DNA of 64,000 nt from Silvibacterium acidisoli. GTDB lineage: Bacteria > Acidobacteriota > Terriglobia > Terriglobales > Acidobacteriaceae. The notes beneath the pieces are model-generated. The model was not told the DNA's origin and searched no databases. It was given only the letters and a program-made list of their open reading frames with translations. Below, in pieces: positions 12,143 through 20,929 of the stretch (the stretch's first letter is position 1; every line of letters starts with the position of its first letter). The stretch lies in assembly GCA_022870745.1 (NCBI GenBank), contig CP085323.1, positions 3,224,001 through 3,288,000 of the forward strand, in the 5' to 3' direction. Made by a program: the position numbers and the translations under genes.

Positions 12143-13774
12143 ATGCATTCTCGTTTGTTCAGTAATCTGAGCCGAATTCTGCTTGTAGGATGTGCCGTGG
12201 GACTCGGTGCATCGAGCATGTATGGGCAGACTTCGTCCTCAACGCCGGCGGCTCCCACAGGGCCGAACCCATCCCGGATCGACATTTTTGCCGGTTACTC
12301 CTACCTGGCCCCCAAGGGCACGGTAGATACCGCTTTGCCTGATGGAACAACCTACACTGGCACCTTCGATTCCATCGATTACGGTGCGATTGCCAGCGGC
12401 GCCTACTACTTTAATAAGTATGTTGGTGGCCAGGTAGAGTTTGGTTTCCATCCTCAGGATAAGAACGACGGAGCCACGACCTACCAGGGCGGTATCATTT
12501 TCCGTTACCCCGTCCAGGGCATGACTCCCTTCGTGCACGGCCTTGCCGGTGCGGTCGATCTCGAAGGTCCTGACAATCCGCCTTACACCACCCTGCGGTC
12601 GACCATCGGTCCGGCTCTCACGGTTGGCGGCGGTCTTGACTACGACCTTCCGTTCTTCCACAACCATCTCGGTCTTCGCCTTTTCCAGGCTGATTACGAG
12701 TACTTCCACGTGAACTATGGACCGGAAGCGGTCTATGGTGGCCGTGCGAATCCCGGCAACGCCCGCCTGAGCGCCGGCCTTGTCTTCAAGATGGGCTCGA
12801 TCGTTCCGCCTCCTCCGGTCCAGTATGCCTGCTCGGCGACCCCGAGCTCGGTATTCCCGGGTGAGCCTGTCACCGTTACCGGCACTGCCTCGAACCTGAA
12901 CCCCAAGAAGACTGCCACCTATAACTGGGGCGGCCAGGGTGTGACGGTCAGCGGCACGGATTCGACCGGCAAGGTCGACACCGCAAGCCTCTCGGCTGGC
13001 ACCTACACTGTTACCGGTCACGTCTCCGAAGGCAACAAGCCTGGTGAGTCGGCTGACTGCTCGGCCCAGTTCACCGTCAAGGACTACGAGCCGCCGACAG
13101 TAAGCTGCGTGGCCAATCCGACTGAAGTGAAGCCGGGTGACAGCGCCACGATCACTGCCCAGGGTGTAAGCCCGCAGAATCGTCCGCTGACCTACAGCTA
13201 CACCGCCTCTTCGGGCACGGTGAGCGGCTCGGGTTCGACCGCAACCCTGTCCACGACCGGTGCACCTTCGGGCGCAATCACAGTAACCTGCAACGTGGCT
13301 GACGACAAGGGCCATACAGCTTCGGCGACCACCTCGGTCAACGTGGCTGCCCCGCCGCCGCCGCCGCCGTCGACGCAGACTCTGTGCGCGATCCAGTTCA
13401 ACCACGACAAGCGCCGTCCGGCTCGCGTGGACAACGACGCCAAGGGCTGCCTGGATGATGTCGCCCTGAACGCGCAGCGTTCGTCCGATGCCAGCCTGGT
13501 AGTTGTCGGCAACTCCGCCAAGCCCAAGCTTGCCGCGCAGCGCGCCGTCAACACCAAGGACTACCTGGTCAAGGAGAAGGGTATCGACGCCAGCCGCATC
13601 TCGGTTCGTACGGGAAGCTCGGGAACGGATGAGGTCAACAACTACCTCGTACCGGCCGGAGCCAACTTCGACCACGATGTGACGGGAACCACTCCGGTGG
13701 ATGAAGCTTCTGTGAAGGTTCAGCCCCGTAATGGCCACGCCCGTCCGCATCACAAAAAGAAGGCTGCCAAGTAA
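12143..13774 (+). CDS. OmpA-like outer-membrane protein with two Ig-like repeats
   Basis: A 543-residue exported protein. Signal peptide about residues 1-29 (MHSRLFSNLSRILLVGCAVG...), then an OmpA-type beta-barrel (about 40-220, FAGYSYLAPKG, YVGGQVEFGF), two Ig/PKD-like repeats each starting near SVxPGEPVTV / EVKPGDSATI (about 225-405), a poly-Pro hinge (PPPPPPS) and an OmpA C-terminal-like domain (LCAIQFNHDK...AQRAVNTKDYLVKEKGIDAS). In the last domain the usual G-H/Y-T-D loop is replaced by GNSA and shortened, so the Asp that contacts peptidoglycan in classical OmpA is absent. ATG at 12143 is preceded by GGAGGA; an in-frame TTG at 12125 is less likely. Basic tail HKKKAAK. A strong terminator follows. 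Confidence 0.85.
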   Translation: MHSRLFSNLSRILLVGCAVGLGASSMYGQTSSSTPAAPTGPNPSRIDIFAGYSYLAPKGTVDTALPDGTTYTGTFDSIDYGAIASGAYYFNKYVGGQVEFGFHPQDKNDGATTYQGGIIFRYPVQGMTPFVHGLAGAVDLEGPDNPPYTTLRSTIGPALTVGGGLDYDLPFFHNHLGLRLFQADYEYFHVNYGPEAVYGGRANPGNARLSAGLVFKMGSIVPPPPVQYACSATPSSVFPGEPVTVTGTASNLNPKKTATYNWGGQGVTVSGTDSTGKVDTASLSAGTYTVTGHVSEGNKPGESADCSAQFTVKDYEPPTVSCVANPTEVKPGDSATITAQGVSPQNRPLTYSYTASSGTVSGSGSTATLSTTGAPSGAITVTCNVADDKGHTASATTSVNVAAPPPPPPSTQTLCAIQFNHDKRRPARVDNDAKGCLDDVALNAQRSSDASLVVVGNSAKPKLAAQRAVNTKDYLVKEKGIDASRISVRTGSSGTDEVNNYLVPAGANFDHDVTGTTPVDEASVKVQPRNGHARPHHKKKAAK

Positions 13775-13793
13775 CCCTTAACCGAAACAAATG

Positions 13794-13832
13794 AAAAGGG
13801 GCTGACCGGATTCCGGTCAGCCCCTTTTGTTG
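13794..13832 (+). terminator. Strong intrinsic terminator of the OmpA-like gene
   Basis: Seventeen-base perfect arms (13794-13810 and 13812-13828; AAAAGGGGCTGACCGGA and its complement) ending in CCCCTTTTGTTG. The A-rich left and T-rich right arms make it usable in both directions. Confidence 0.92.
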
Positions 13833-13909
13833 TATGGCGCCGAGGTATTTCCCCTCATCTAATAGGAGTATCCGAAACGTTATCTCGGTGACCGCGAATT
13901 CTCCGTATC

Positions 13910-15925
13910 ATGTGTAAATCGGTATTTAACAGAATGATGAAGCGAACTTACTTTGCATTGCTCCTTGGTTTAGCTGGTAGTGTGCTCCAACCTTCCTTTC
14001 AGGCCGCTCGGGCCGCAACCGTACCGTGGATCGCCGTGGGACCTGAAGGCGGCGATGCACGCAGTTTTGCCTATGATCCCAAGAACTCTTCCCATATCTA
14101 TATGGGAACAACCAGCAGCTGGGTATATGAGTCGACAGATGGTGGCACCAAGTGGCAACGTCTCCCTCACCTCGGCAAGGTAGATGATCTGGTTGTCGAT
14201 AACATCGTTGTGGACTCGGCGAATCCTAAAACGATCTACGCGGGCGTCTGGCAGCTTGATCGCAACTCTGGCGGTGTCTTTATCAGCCATGACGCCGGTA
14301 AGACCTGGGCCACCATTCCGGATATGGACGGTCAGTCGGTCCGCGCGCTATCTCAGGCGCCATCGAACTCCAATATCCTTGTCGCTGGCACAATCGCGGG
14401 TATCTATCAGAGCAGCGATGCCGGCGTGCACTGGAAGGAAATCAGCCCGCCGGGCAGCGGTGAGATTCACAAGGTGGAATCGATCGCCATCGATCCAGGC
14501 GATCCGAAGACGATCTACGCCGGTACCTGGCATCTTCCCTGGAAGACGACCGACGGCGGTGCGAACTGGCACAACATTAAGCAGGGCCTGATCGATGACT
14601 CCGACGTCTTCTCGATCATCATCGATCCGCAGATGCCCAGCCTGATCTACGCGAGCGCCTGCTCGGGAATCTATCAGAGCGAAACCGGCGGAGAGCTTTT
14701 CCGCAAGATCCAGGGCATTCCTTCAACAGCGCGACGCACACGCGTCCTGCAGCAGGATCCTTCGAACCACAAGATCGTTTACGCGGGCACGACGGAAGGC
14801 CTTTACAAAACGCTCGATGGCGGCACGAACTGGTCGCGCATGACCGGACCGGATGTCATCATCAACGACGTTTACGTCGATCCGAAGAACCCTCAGCATG
14901 TACTGCTGGCGACCGATCGCAGCGGAGTACTGGCCAGCCAGGACTCCGGGGCGACCTTCCAGGCCAGCAATGGGGGCTTCTCCCAGCGTCAGGTTACGGC
15001 CTTTCTCGCCGATTCGAAGAACAACGAAACCCTCTACGCTGGAGTCGTCAACGACAAGAGCTACGGTGGTGTCTTCGTCTCACAGAATCGGGGCACCAGC
15101 TGGAAGCAGCAGAGCGCAGGCCTCGATGGGCGGGACGTTTTCGATCTTGCTCAGTCCAGTGACGGCAGCGTATACGCCGGCACCAGTCATGGAATCTTTC
15201 ATTGGGATGGTTCGACGTGGCAAGCACACGGCAAGGTGGTCAATACTACTGAGAAGGTCACGTATGTGAAGGTTCGCGGCAAGCGGGTCAAGAAGACCGT
15301 TTCCGAAAGCTCCAAGCCTACGACGATCGACTCACAGGTGACCGATCTTTCCGTGGATGGTCCTGTCTGGTTCGCCGCAACCGCCGAAGGCGTCTACCGC
15401 AGCACGACAAACGGAACTACATGGTCAGGACCGATTCTCAACGATCCCGACTATCGCTTTGTCGATGCGCACGGGCCGATCGTTTTCGCCGGCCGTCGCA
15501 GCGATCTGCGTCTCTCCGAGGACAGCGGCATCACCTGGAAACAGATTCCGCTGCCTGCCAAATTGACATTGGTGCGCGCTCTCGCAACCGATCCGAACGG
15601 AACACTTTGGCTCGGCGGCCTGCAGGGTGCTTTCTACAGTAACGATCGTGGCGCCACCTGGCAGCAGGTAGCAAACCTGCCGATGGGCAACATCAACCAC
15701 ATCGACTACGATGCCGGTCTGCAGAAGATCATTCTCACCTCCAGCGATTCGACGCTCGTCTTCGCGATGAACGCCGATAACAAGAGCTGGAAGTGGTGGG
15801 ATGCGGGCTGGAAGGTGCGCATGGTGCACTCCATTGGAGGCCGCCTCATCGGCGCGTCCCTTTATGACGGCGTCGTGGTCGAACCAGTCACCATCGGTTC
15901 GCCCGGATCGGCGCAGGGGAACTAG
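13910..15925 (+). CDS. Exported Asp-box (BNR / sortilin-like) repeat protein
   Basis: A 671-residue secreted or surface protein. It has a signal peptide (hydrophobic FALLLGLAGSVL) and about ten Asp-box/BNR motifs of the S-x-D-x-G-x-x-W form spread over the whole chain (DGGTKW, DAGKTW, DAGVHW, DGGANW, DGGTNW, DSGATF, NRGTSW, DSGITW, DRGATW), which predicts one or two 6-10-bladed beta-propellers. Such proteins include sialidase-like, VPS10/sortilin-like and Ycf48-like members. No sialidase arginine triad or catalytic residues could be identified, so binding or scaffolding is likelier than catalysis. Starts at 13934 or 13937 (MMKR) would give a more typical signal peptide; none has a clear ribosome-binding site. 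It is 5 bases upstream of rimI. Confidence 0.8.
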   Translation: MCKSVFNRMMKRTYFALLLGLAGSVLQPSFQAARAATVPWIAVGPEGGDARSFAYDPKNSSHIYMGTTSSWVYESTDGGTKWQRLPHLGKVDDLVVDNIVVDSANPKTIYAGVWQLDRNSGGVFISHDAGKTWATIPDMDGQSVRALSQAPSNSNILVAGTIAGIYQSSDAGVHWKEISPPGSGEIHKVESIAIDPGDPKTIYAGTWHLPWKTTDGGANWHNIKQGLIDDSDVFSIIIDPQMPSLIYASACSGIYQSETGGELFRKIQGIPSTARRTRVLQQDPSNHKIVYAGTTEGLYKTLDGGTNWSRMTGPDVIINDVYVDPKNPQHVLLATDRSGVLASQDSGATFQASNGGFSQRQVTAFLADSKNNETLYAGVVNDKSYGGVFVSQNRGTSWKQQSAGLDGRDVFDLAQSSDGSVYAGTSHGIFHWDGSTWQAHGKVVNTTEKVTYVKVRGKRVKKTVSESSKPTTIDSQVTDLSVDGPVWFAATAEGVYRSTTNGTTWSGPILNDPDYRFVDAHGPIVFAGRRSDLRLSEDSGITWKQIPLPAKLTLVRALATDPNGTLWLGGLQGAFYSNDRGATWQQVANLPMGNINHIDYDAGLQKIILTSSDSTLVFAMNADNKSWKWWDAGWKVRMVHSIGGRLIGASLYDGVVVEPVTIGSPGSAQGN

Positions 15926-15930
15926 CCGTC

Positions 15931-16380
15931 ATGCTGAAACTGAGGAGCGTCAGGGTTGAAGACCTTGACGCTCTTTTTGTTTTGGATCAGCAGTGCTTTC
16001 CGGAGGGTATTGCTTATTCGAAGGAAGAGCTGGCGTATTTTCTCTTCGAAACCATCTCGCTCTCGCTTATCGCTGAAGAAGATCGGAAGCTGGCAGGTTT
16101 CATCGTTGCCGAGCAGGTATCTCCCACACTCATGCACCTGATCACCATCGATGTTGCTGCCGGAATGAGACGCCTGGGGGTTGGCCGTGTCCTGATGGAA
16201 GCAATTCTTGAAGGAGCAGTGTGTGCCGGTACCGAGGCGATCGAGCTGGAGGTAGCGGTGGACAATGCCGGCGCACAGGCCTTCTATCGGGAAGCAGGGT
16301 TCGTCGAAACAGGCAGGATCGCCGGCTACTATATGGGCACGCTCGATGCCCTTACGATGCGGCGAGCGTTACGGGTGTGA
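15931..16380 (+). CDS. rimI: GNAT acetyltransferase, RimI-like
   Basis: A 149-residue GNAT-fold protein, the length of ribosomal-protein-alanine N-acetyltransferases. The acetyl-CoA binding motif A is RRLGVGRVLMEAIL, preceded by the IDVAAGMRR strand-turn, and motif B ends with ELEVAVDNAGAQAFYREAGF and GRIAGYY, the typical RimI ending. It would acetylate the N-terminus of a ribosomal protein (S18 in E. coli) or another protein. It lies 5 bases after the Asp-box gene and may be co-transcribed. The 3' end overlaps the convergent secreted-protein gene by 12 bases. The precise substrate is uncertain because RimI-like proteins are diverse. Confidence 0.82.
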   Translation: MLKLRSVRVEDLDALFVLDQQCFPEGIAYSKEELAYFLFETISLSLIAEEDRKLAGFIVAEQVSPTLMHLITIDVAAGMRRLGVGRVLMEAILEGAVCAGTEAIELEVAVDNAGAQAFYREAGFVETGRIAGYYMGTLDALTMRRALRV

Positions 16381-16923
16381 AGTCTTTGCGGCTGCAACCG
16401 CCGACTCGAGGGCTGCGCGGCTCGCAGGAGTTAGAGGGCCGGAAGCGCGCCATAAGACGTGTCCCTGCTTGTCAGTCAGCAGCACCGCTATTTCCTTCTC
16501 ATTGGCGATCTGCAGGCTGCGCCGGAACTCGTCCTTGTTTACGTACAAGGGAATAATCCACGGCCAGGTTTCCGGATCGGTCTCATCGCTTCGCATCGAG
16601 GAGTTTTCCCACCAGCGAAAGATCATATTTTCAGGTCCGGAGACAGGAAGGCGATACCAGCGGAAGCCAAGGGTGGTATGCAGCAGGCTTTGCGCTGCCG
16701 GCGACCAGCTATCGATATCTTTTTGCTGCTCCGGCTGAAAAGAGATGAGCAGCATGTTTACCTGACCCGCCAGATCGCCGGGCAGGCTGACTTTGACCTT
16801 ATTAAGGTTGTAGGACGTGACCGCGGGCAGGGTGGCAGCATTTTGCGCGTCGCCGCGCGGGGCGGCGATGAATGGCCCCAGCAGAAGAGCCAGAATTACC
16901 AGGCGACTAGGAGAAGAGTGCAT
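16369..16923 (-). CDS. Small exported protein, possible thioredoxin-like fold
   Basis: I do not recognise this gene with confidence. The start at 16923 gives 184 residues with a signal peptide (MHSSPSRLVILALLLGPFIA); the frame is open further upstream to 17067 but that would bury the signal. The mature part has a beta-strand resembling a thioredoxin-like first strand (VNMLLISFQPEQQKDIDSW) and a late pair of strands (KEIAVLLTDKQGHVLWRASG) like the end of ATP10/TlpA-type folds, but there is no CxxC, so no disulfide chemistry. No Cys is visible at all. It converges with rimI and is divergent from mqnE. A periplasmic chaperone or assembly role is only a guess. Confidence 0.6.
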   Translation of the reverse strand: MHSSPSRLVILALLLGPFIAAPRGDAQNAATLPAVTSYNLNKVKVSLPGDLAGQVNMLLISFQPEQQKDIDSWSPAAQSLLHTTLGFRWYRLPVSGPENMIFRWWENSSMRSDETDPETWPWIIPLYVNKDEFRRSLQIANEKEIAVLLTDKQGHVLWRASGPLTPASRAALESAVAAAKTSHP

Positions 16924-17060
16924 GCGTATGGGCAAACGGTAAGGAAACAAAAAGCTTGTATTGATCTTCTTGACGAATAGTAACAGCACCCGGAGCATCG
17001 TCATGCTGCGCGGAAGAGAAAAAGGAATCGCCGCAGCCCCGTGCTTTATCATAAAGAGTG

Positions 17061-18212
17061 ATGACAACCGAGGCCAGAGTGAAAGAAGCTACGTCGACAT
17101 TTGTGACGGATGACGCCCGTCTGAACCCTATTGCGGAAAAGGTTCTCGCGGGCGAGCGCCTCAACTTTGAAGATGGGGTCGCTCTCTATCGCTCGCCCGA
17201 TATCCTGGCCGTCGGTTGGCTGGCAAACTACGTTCGCGAAAAGCTGCACGGCGACGTCGCATATTTCAATGTGAATCGTCATATCAACCCGACCAACGTC
17301 TGTGTTGCATCCTGCAGGCTGTGCGCCTTCGGCCGTAAAAAGGGAACTGACGGGACCTACACCATGGCGCTCGAGCAGGCGTGGGAGACGGCTGCTTCCG
17401 GATACAGCGAAGCAGTGACCGAGTTCCACATCGTCGGTGGCCTGCATCCCGACCTGCCGCTCGAGTACTTCCTCGATCTCGTTACCGGTCTGAAGCAGCG
17501 CTTTCCCAAAGTACATATCAAAGCCTTCACTATGGTCGAGGTTGCGTTTCTCGCACGCCGCGCCAAGCTCACGATTCCTGAGACGCTGCGCCGCATGAAA
17601 GAAGCCGGCGTAGATTCCATGCCCGGTGGTGGTGCTGAAATTTTCGCGGATCGTGTTCGTCACATCATCTGCGATCACAAGATTGACGGCAGCGAGTGGC
17701 TCGACACGGCACGCATGGTTCACCAGGCAGGCCTGAAGTCAAACGCCACCATGCTGTACGGCCATATCGAGAACGATGAAGATCGTGTTGACCACCTGAT
17801 GAAGCTGCGCGCGGTGCAGGATGAGACGAACGGCTTCCAGACGTTTATCCCGCTGGCATTCCATCCCGATAACACGCCGCTCTCGCACCTGCCGCGCACG
17901 ACTGGACTGACTGACATTCGTCAGATCGCGGTCAGCCGCCTCGTGCTCGACAACTTCCCGCACATCAAGGCTTACTGGCAGATGATGTCGGCGAAGATCG
18001 CGCAGATCTCCCTGCGCTTTGGCGCTGACGATATCGACGGCACCGTCATCGAAGAGAAGATTTACCACGACGCTGGCGCAACCACGCCACAGGGATTACG
18101 CCGCCAGGACCTGGTGCGCCTCATCACCGAGGCAGGGCGGGTTCCGGTGGAGCGTGACACGCTTTATCGCTCGGTCACGCGCACCGAAGATACTTTTACT
18201 GTCGCGGTTTAG
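17061..18212 (+). CDS. mqnE: Aminodeoxyfutalosine synthase (menaquinone, futalosine pathway)
   Basis: A radical SAM enzyme of about 383 residues that joins 3-(1-carboxyvinyloxy)benzoate to SAM-derived adenosyl to form aminodeoxyfutalosine. The 4Fe-4S motif CVASCRLC gives C81, C85 and C88 (CxxxCxxC), preceded by the family signature VNRHINPTNVC. The segment HIVGGLHPDLPLEYFLDLV is typical of MqnE rather than MqnC. GTG at 17058 and ATG at 17061 are adjacent; the ATG is used. Other futalosine genes (mqnA, mqnB, mqnC, mqnD) are not in the window. The gene implies menaquinone as respiratory quinone. Its stop overlaps the convergent OpgC-like gene by 4 bases. Confidence 0.92.
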   Translation: MTTEARVKEATSTFVTDDARLNPIAEKVLAGERLNFEDGVALYRSPDILAVGWLANYVREKLHGDVAYFNVNRHINPTNVCVASCRLCAFGRKKGTDGTYTMALEQAWETAASGYSEAVTEFHIVGGLHPDLPLEYFLDLVTGLKQRFPKVHIKAFTMVEVAFLARRAKLTIPETLRRMKEAGVDSMPGGGAEIFADRVRHIICDHKIDGSEWLDTARMVHQAGLKSNATMLYGHIENDEDRVDHLMKLRAVQDETNGFQTFIPLAFHPDNTPLSHLPRTTGLTDIRQIAVSRLVLDNFPHIKAYWQMMSAKIAQISLRFGADDIDGTVIEEKIYHDAGATTPQGLRRQDLVRLITEAGRVPVERDTLYRSVTRTEDTFTVAV

Positions 18213-19432
18213 TCGCCGGTCGTTTCATGGCCGGCGGCAGCATATTCAAGTGGTGCCTGCTCGCCAAGCTCGCGGATGGTTTCAGCAGTGGACGGCGTAA
18301 ATGCGGTGGAGGGTTTGCCCGACGATCCCTTGTCGGTCCGCTTTCTTACCTCGCGCAGCGCAACGAGGATCAGCCCTGAAAGCGTGACCACCACCAGCGA
18401 AACCGCAGCCAGCCCATGTAGCTGAGCGACCTCGCCGTAAAGCAGCGCCAGACCGCCGAAGACAAAGAAAACATGGGCGCAGAAGACGTGCAGCGAAGCC
18501 TTGCCGAGCGTCAGGAAAGGCTCTCGAGCAACCAGAGGCAGCAGGAAACGCCGCATCCAGAAGAAAACAATCGAGAAAGCGACCAGGTTCAGGGCGCGGA
18601 GCGGGCCGATCTGCCACTTGTCCAGGGAAAGACCCAGGGTCTGCTGCGTCAGGTGCGGCCCGAGCCAGTTGTGACGGACCCCTATGAAGAAGACGCATGC
18701 TGCCGCGGACACCGGAACCGTCCACGCAGGCAGCTTCTTGAGCGGGAAGACACCCGTAGCCGAGCGCGCTCCCAGCCAAAGCCCAATCGTCCAGACCGCC
18801 TGCCAGGCAAAAAGATTGAAGGCGCCGGTTTCCTGGAGAGGAATCTTCAGATGGGTGATATGAACGATCTGGTTATGCACGAGATCGCGCAGTCCGAACT
18901 GCGCGAGTAGCCACACCAGGCCGCTTGCGGCAAGCACTTTTCTCCAGCCGAAGCGCAGTGACGCCGAAAGCACGAGCGGCGTGAAAAAGAGGAAGGTCAC
19001 GTACATCGGCAGAATGTCGAGCAGCGGCGGGCAATAGAGCAGCAGCACCGAACCAACGATCGCGACAAACGGATGCGCGAGGTAGAAATCCAGCAGGTTC
19101 AACAGCGCGGCCTTATGCGTATGCACCGCGAACGCGGCCGCGATGGTGAACGCAAACGCCAGCATCAGCAGGTGATAGCCGTAGACCTTGAAAGACCGCT
19201 TCCAAAGCTTGGTGCGTGCCTTCACGTCATCGCGCATCAGTTCACGGATGTAGATTCTCCCGACGAGCAGAGCCGAAAGAAAGACGAAACCCTCTGCGGA
19301 GGTGACGAAGCCGATGGGCTGGTTCACGAAGTCGCTGAAGCGTGTAGGGAGGTGCGTCAGCGTCATCCAGACCAGGAAGAGTCCTCGTAACGCATCGAGT
19401 TCCGGTCGGCGTTCCAGCTTGGGCAGGTGCAT
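18209..19432 (-). CDS. OpgC-like membrane acyltransferase
   Basis: A 407-residue integral membrane protein with about ten hydrophobic segments. The N-terminus (LERRPELDALRGLFLVWMTLTHLP) carries the ELDALRG...H signature shared by OpgC/acyltransferase-3 proteins; OpgC of E. coli transfers succinyl groups to periplasmic glucans. The family is known for surface-glycan or glucan modification; the acceptor here is unknown, and no opgGH genes are nearby. The last 50 residues are a cytoplasmic Ser/Thr-rich tail. It is followed on the same strand by nothing in operon spacing; upstream 110 bases lies an MFS gene also on the minus strand. Confidence 0.8.
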   Translation of the reverse strand: MHLPKLERRPELDALRGLFLVWMTLTHLPTRFSDFVNQPIGFVTSAEGFVFLSALLVGRIYIRELMRDDVKARTKLWKRSFKVYGYHLLMLAFAFTIAAAFAVHTHKAALLNLLDFYLAHPFVAIVGSVLLLYCPPLLDILPMYVTFLFFTPLVLSASLRFGWRKVLAASGLVWLLAQFGLRDLVHNQIVHITHLKIPLQETGAFNLFAWQAVWTIGLWLGARSATGVFPLKKLPAWTVPVSAAACVFFIGVRHNWLGPHLTQQTLGLSLDKWQIGPLRALNLVAFSIVFFWMRRFLLPLVAREPFLTLGKASLHVFCAHVFFVFGGLALLYGEVAQLHGLAAVSLVVVTLSGLILVALREVRKRTDKGSSGKPSTAFTPSTAETIRELGEQAPLEYAAAGHETTGD

Positions 19433-19543
19433 AGTCAGCGCGGTGAATACCGGAGTGGGTAACCGGCAGACATTCCTGCATGATTAGACGCGGTCCGAAT
19501 GAAGGGGTTGCGCCAGCGCCCCAGTGAATGATTTCCGCAACTT

Positions 19544-20806
19544 TCAGGCGGCGGCGAGCGTCTGCCGTCGGCGGCTACGCAGATACCACAGCGACCAGAC
19601 CGCAATCAGCGGAAGATCGAAGAGGCAGCTGACCGCTTCCGCCCCGGGAATGCCACGGAAGCCGAAGTGTTTCGAAGCCACCCCTTCGAGCCACGTCATA
19701 TAGGCAATAGGCAGATATTGCAGGGAGCTCAAGAGGGAATAACGCAGACTTCCACCGCGTCGAACCGCACCGACCACGTCAAGAATCAGGCTCATGCACA
19801 CGCTGGACGTAAGACCGATGGTGAACAGGTAGATAACCGTTCCCACCATATAAACGGCGTAACCCGGAGTGGCGAAGGCGAGAAAAAAGGCGGGAATCGC
19901 GTTTATAGCGCCGGCTGACGCATATGCAATCCGCCGGTCGATACCTGCGGGAACGAGTGTTCCGGCGAGACAGCCGAGCCCCATCAGCAGGCCTCCGCCA
20001 ACTCCATTGATCCAGACGACCGAGTCGCCCGAAACGTGGTAATCAGACGCGATGGCGGGCAGCAGGCCGATAAGAGCGCCTGCGCCGGGAGGAGCCAGCA
20101 GCAGAAGCAATCCGAAGAAGTTGGCCGGCTCGAGGCAGGTGGCTCGCAGCTCTCGCAGAACAGCTCGGGGATGTTCGCTCAGCTTCGGATGGTGATGGCG
20201 CGCAGGCTCTTTCAGGAAAAGCGCCGCAACCGCGGGCAGCACCATGAGCAATGCGGCAATGGGAGCCCAGAGCGATGCCCTGAGATGGAGCGCCAGCCAA
20301 AGGATCAACCCGGTGGCGACCGCTCCGCCGCCCAGGTTCGAGGCCTGCGCCCAGGCGGCTCCGCGCGCGCGGCTGCTGGGCGTAAGCATGGCAGCCATCA
20401 GTCCCCCGTATGCCGAGGAGATCATCATGCAGAAAAAAAGGCCTGCAAAGTAAAGCCAGACCGCCCATGAAGGATGATGCTCAAGAGCCAGTGAGCCGGC
20501 GAGCAGAGCCGCGGCCGACACCAGCGTTGAGACGAAGTGCCATGTACGCCGGCGCAGCCCCAGATCGACGACCGGACTCCAGAGGAAATAGATAAAAGAT
20601 GGAATCCCAAGCAGGGCGATGGCGTTTGCGACCTGGTCGAGCGGCAATCCTGCACGGCGCAGCAGCAGGGAAGCGCTGCCATTCGTCACAAAATCGATGT
20701 AGATCGCATACGGTAGCACGACCCACGCGAACTGCGCGGGCGATGCCAGATCGTGTAGCGGAGGATGATCGAGTTCCGGATCGGAAACCGTGTCTGCGGG
20801 GTTCAT
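19544..20806 (-). CDS. MFS transporter, AmpG/PAT-like
   Basis: A 420-residue polytopic protein with about 12 membrane segments and no signal peptide. The pattern (VVLPYAIYIDFVTNGSASLLLRR, FLWSPVVDLGLRRRTW near the loop 2-3 position, DxxGxRRGG-like loop VVGAVRRGGSLRYSLLSS) is that of the peptide/acetyl-CoA/drug transporter family that includes the muropeptide permease AmpG. A role in import of cell-wall turnover products is possible, but substrate residues cannot be assigned. It is downstream of mlaF, with a 123-base gap, on the same strand. Confidence 0.7.
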   Translation of the reverse strand: MNPADTVSDPELDHPPLHDLASPAQFAWVVLPYAIYIDFVTNGSASLLLRRAGLPLDQVANAIALLGIPSFIYFLWSPVVDLGLRRRTWHFVSTLVSAAALLAGSLALEHHPSWAVWLYFAGLFFCMMISSAYGGLMAAMLTPSSRARGAAWAQASNLGGGAVATGLILWLALHLRASLWAPIAALLMVLPAVAALFLKEPARHHHPKLSEHPRAVLRELRATCLEPANFFGLLLLLAPPGAGALIGLLPAIASDYHVSGDSVVWINGVGGGLLMGLGCLAGTLVPAGIDRRIAYASAGAINAIPAFFLAFATPGYAVYMVGTVIYLFTIGLTSSVCMSLILDVVGAVRRGGSLRYSLLSSLQYLPIAYMTWLEGVASKHFGFRGIPGAEAVSCLFDLPLIAVWSLWYLRSRRRQTLAAA

Positions 20807-20929
20807 AAGCGGGCGGAGTCAGGAATTCGAGGGTAACACAGGTGCGCCGACAGTCTTTTTTCTGCGGTGCCCACGTTCGGAGTGGGAAACGAAGAGCAAG
20901 AAACCGGGTTCCACGCTCTGAGCCTTGTC

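Noticed and set aside
12239-13753. 504-codon minus-strand frame opposite the OmpA-like gene
   Set aside because: Antisense shadow without domains or ribosome-binding site.
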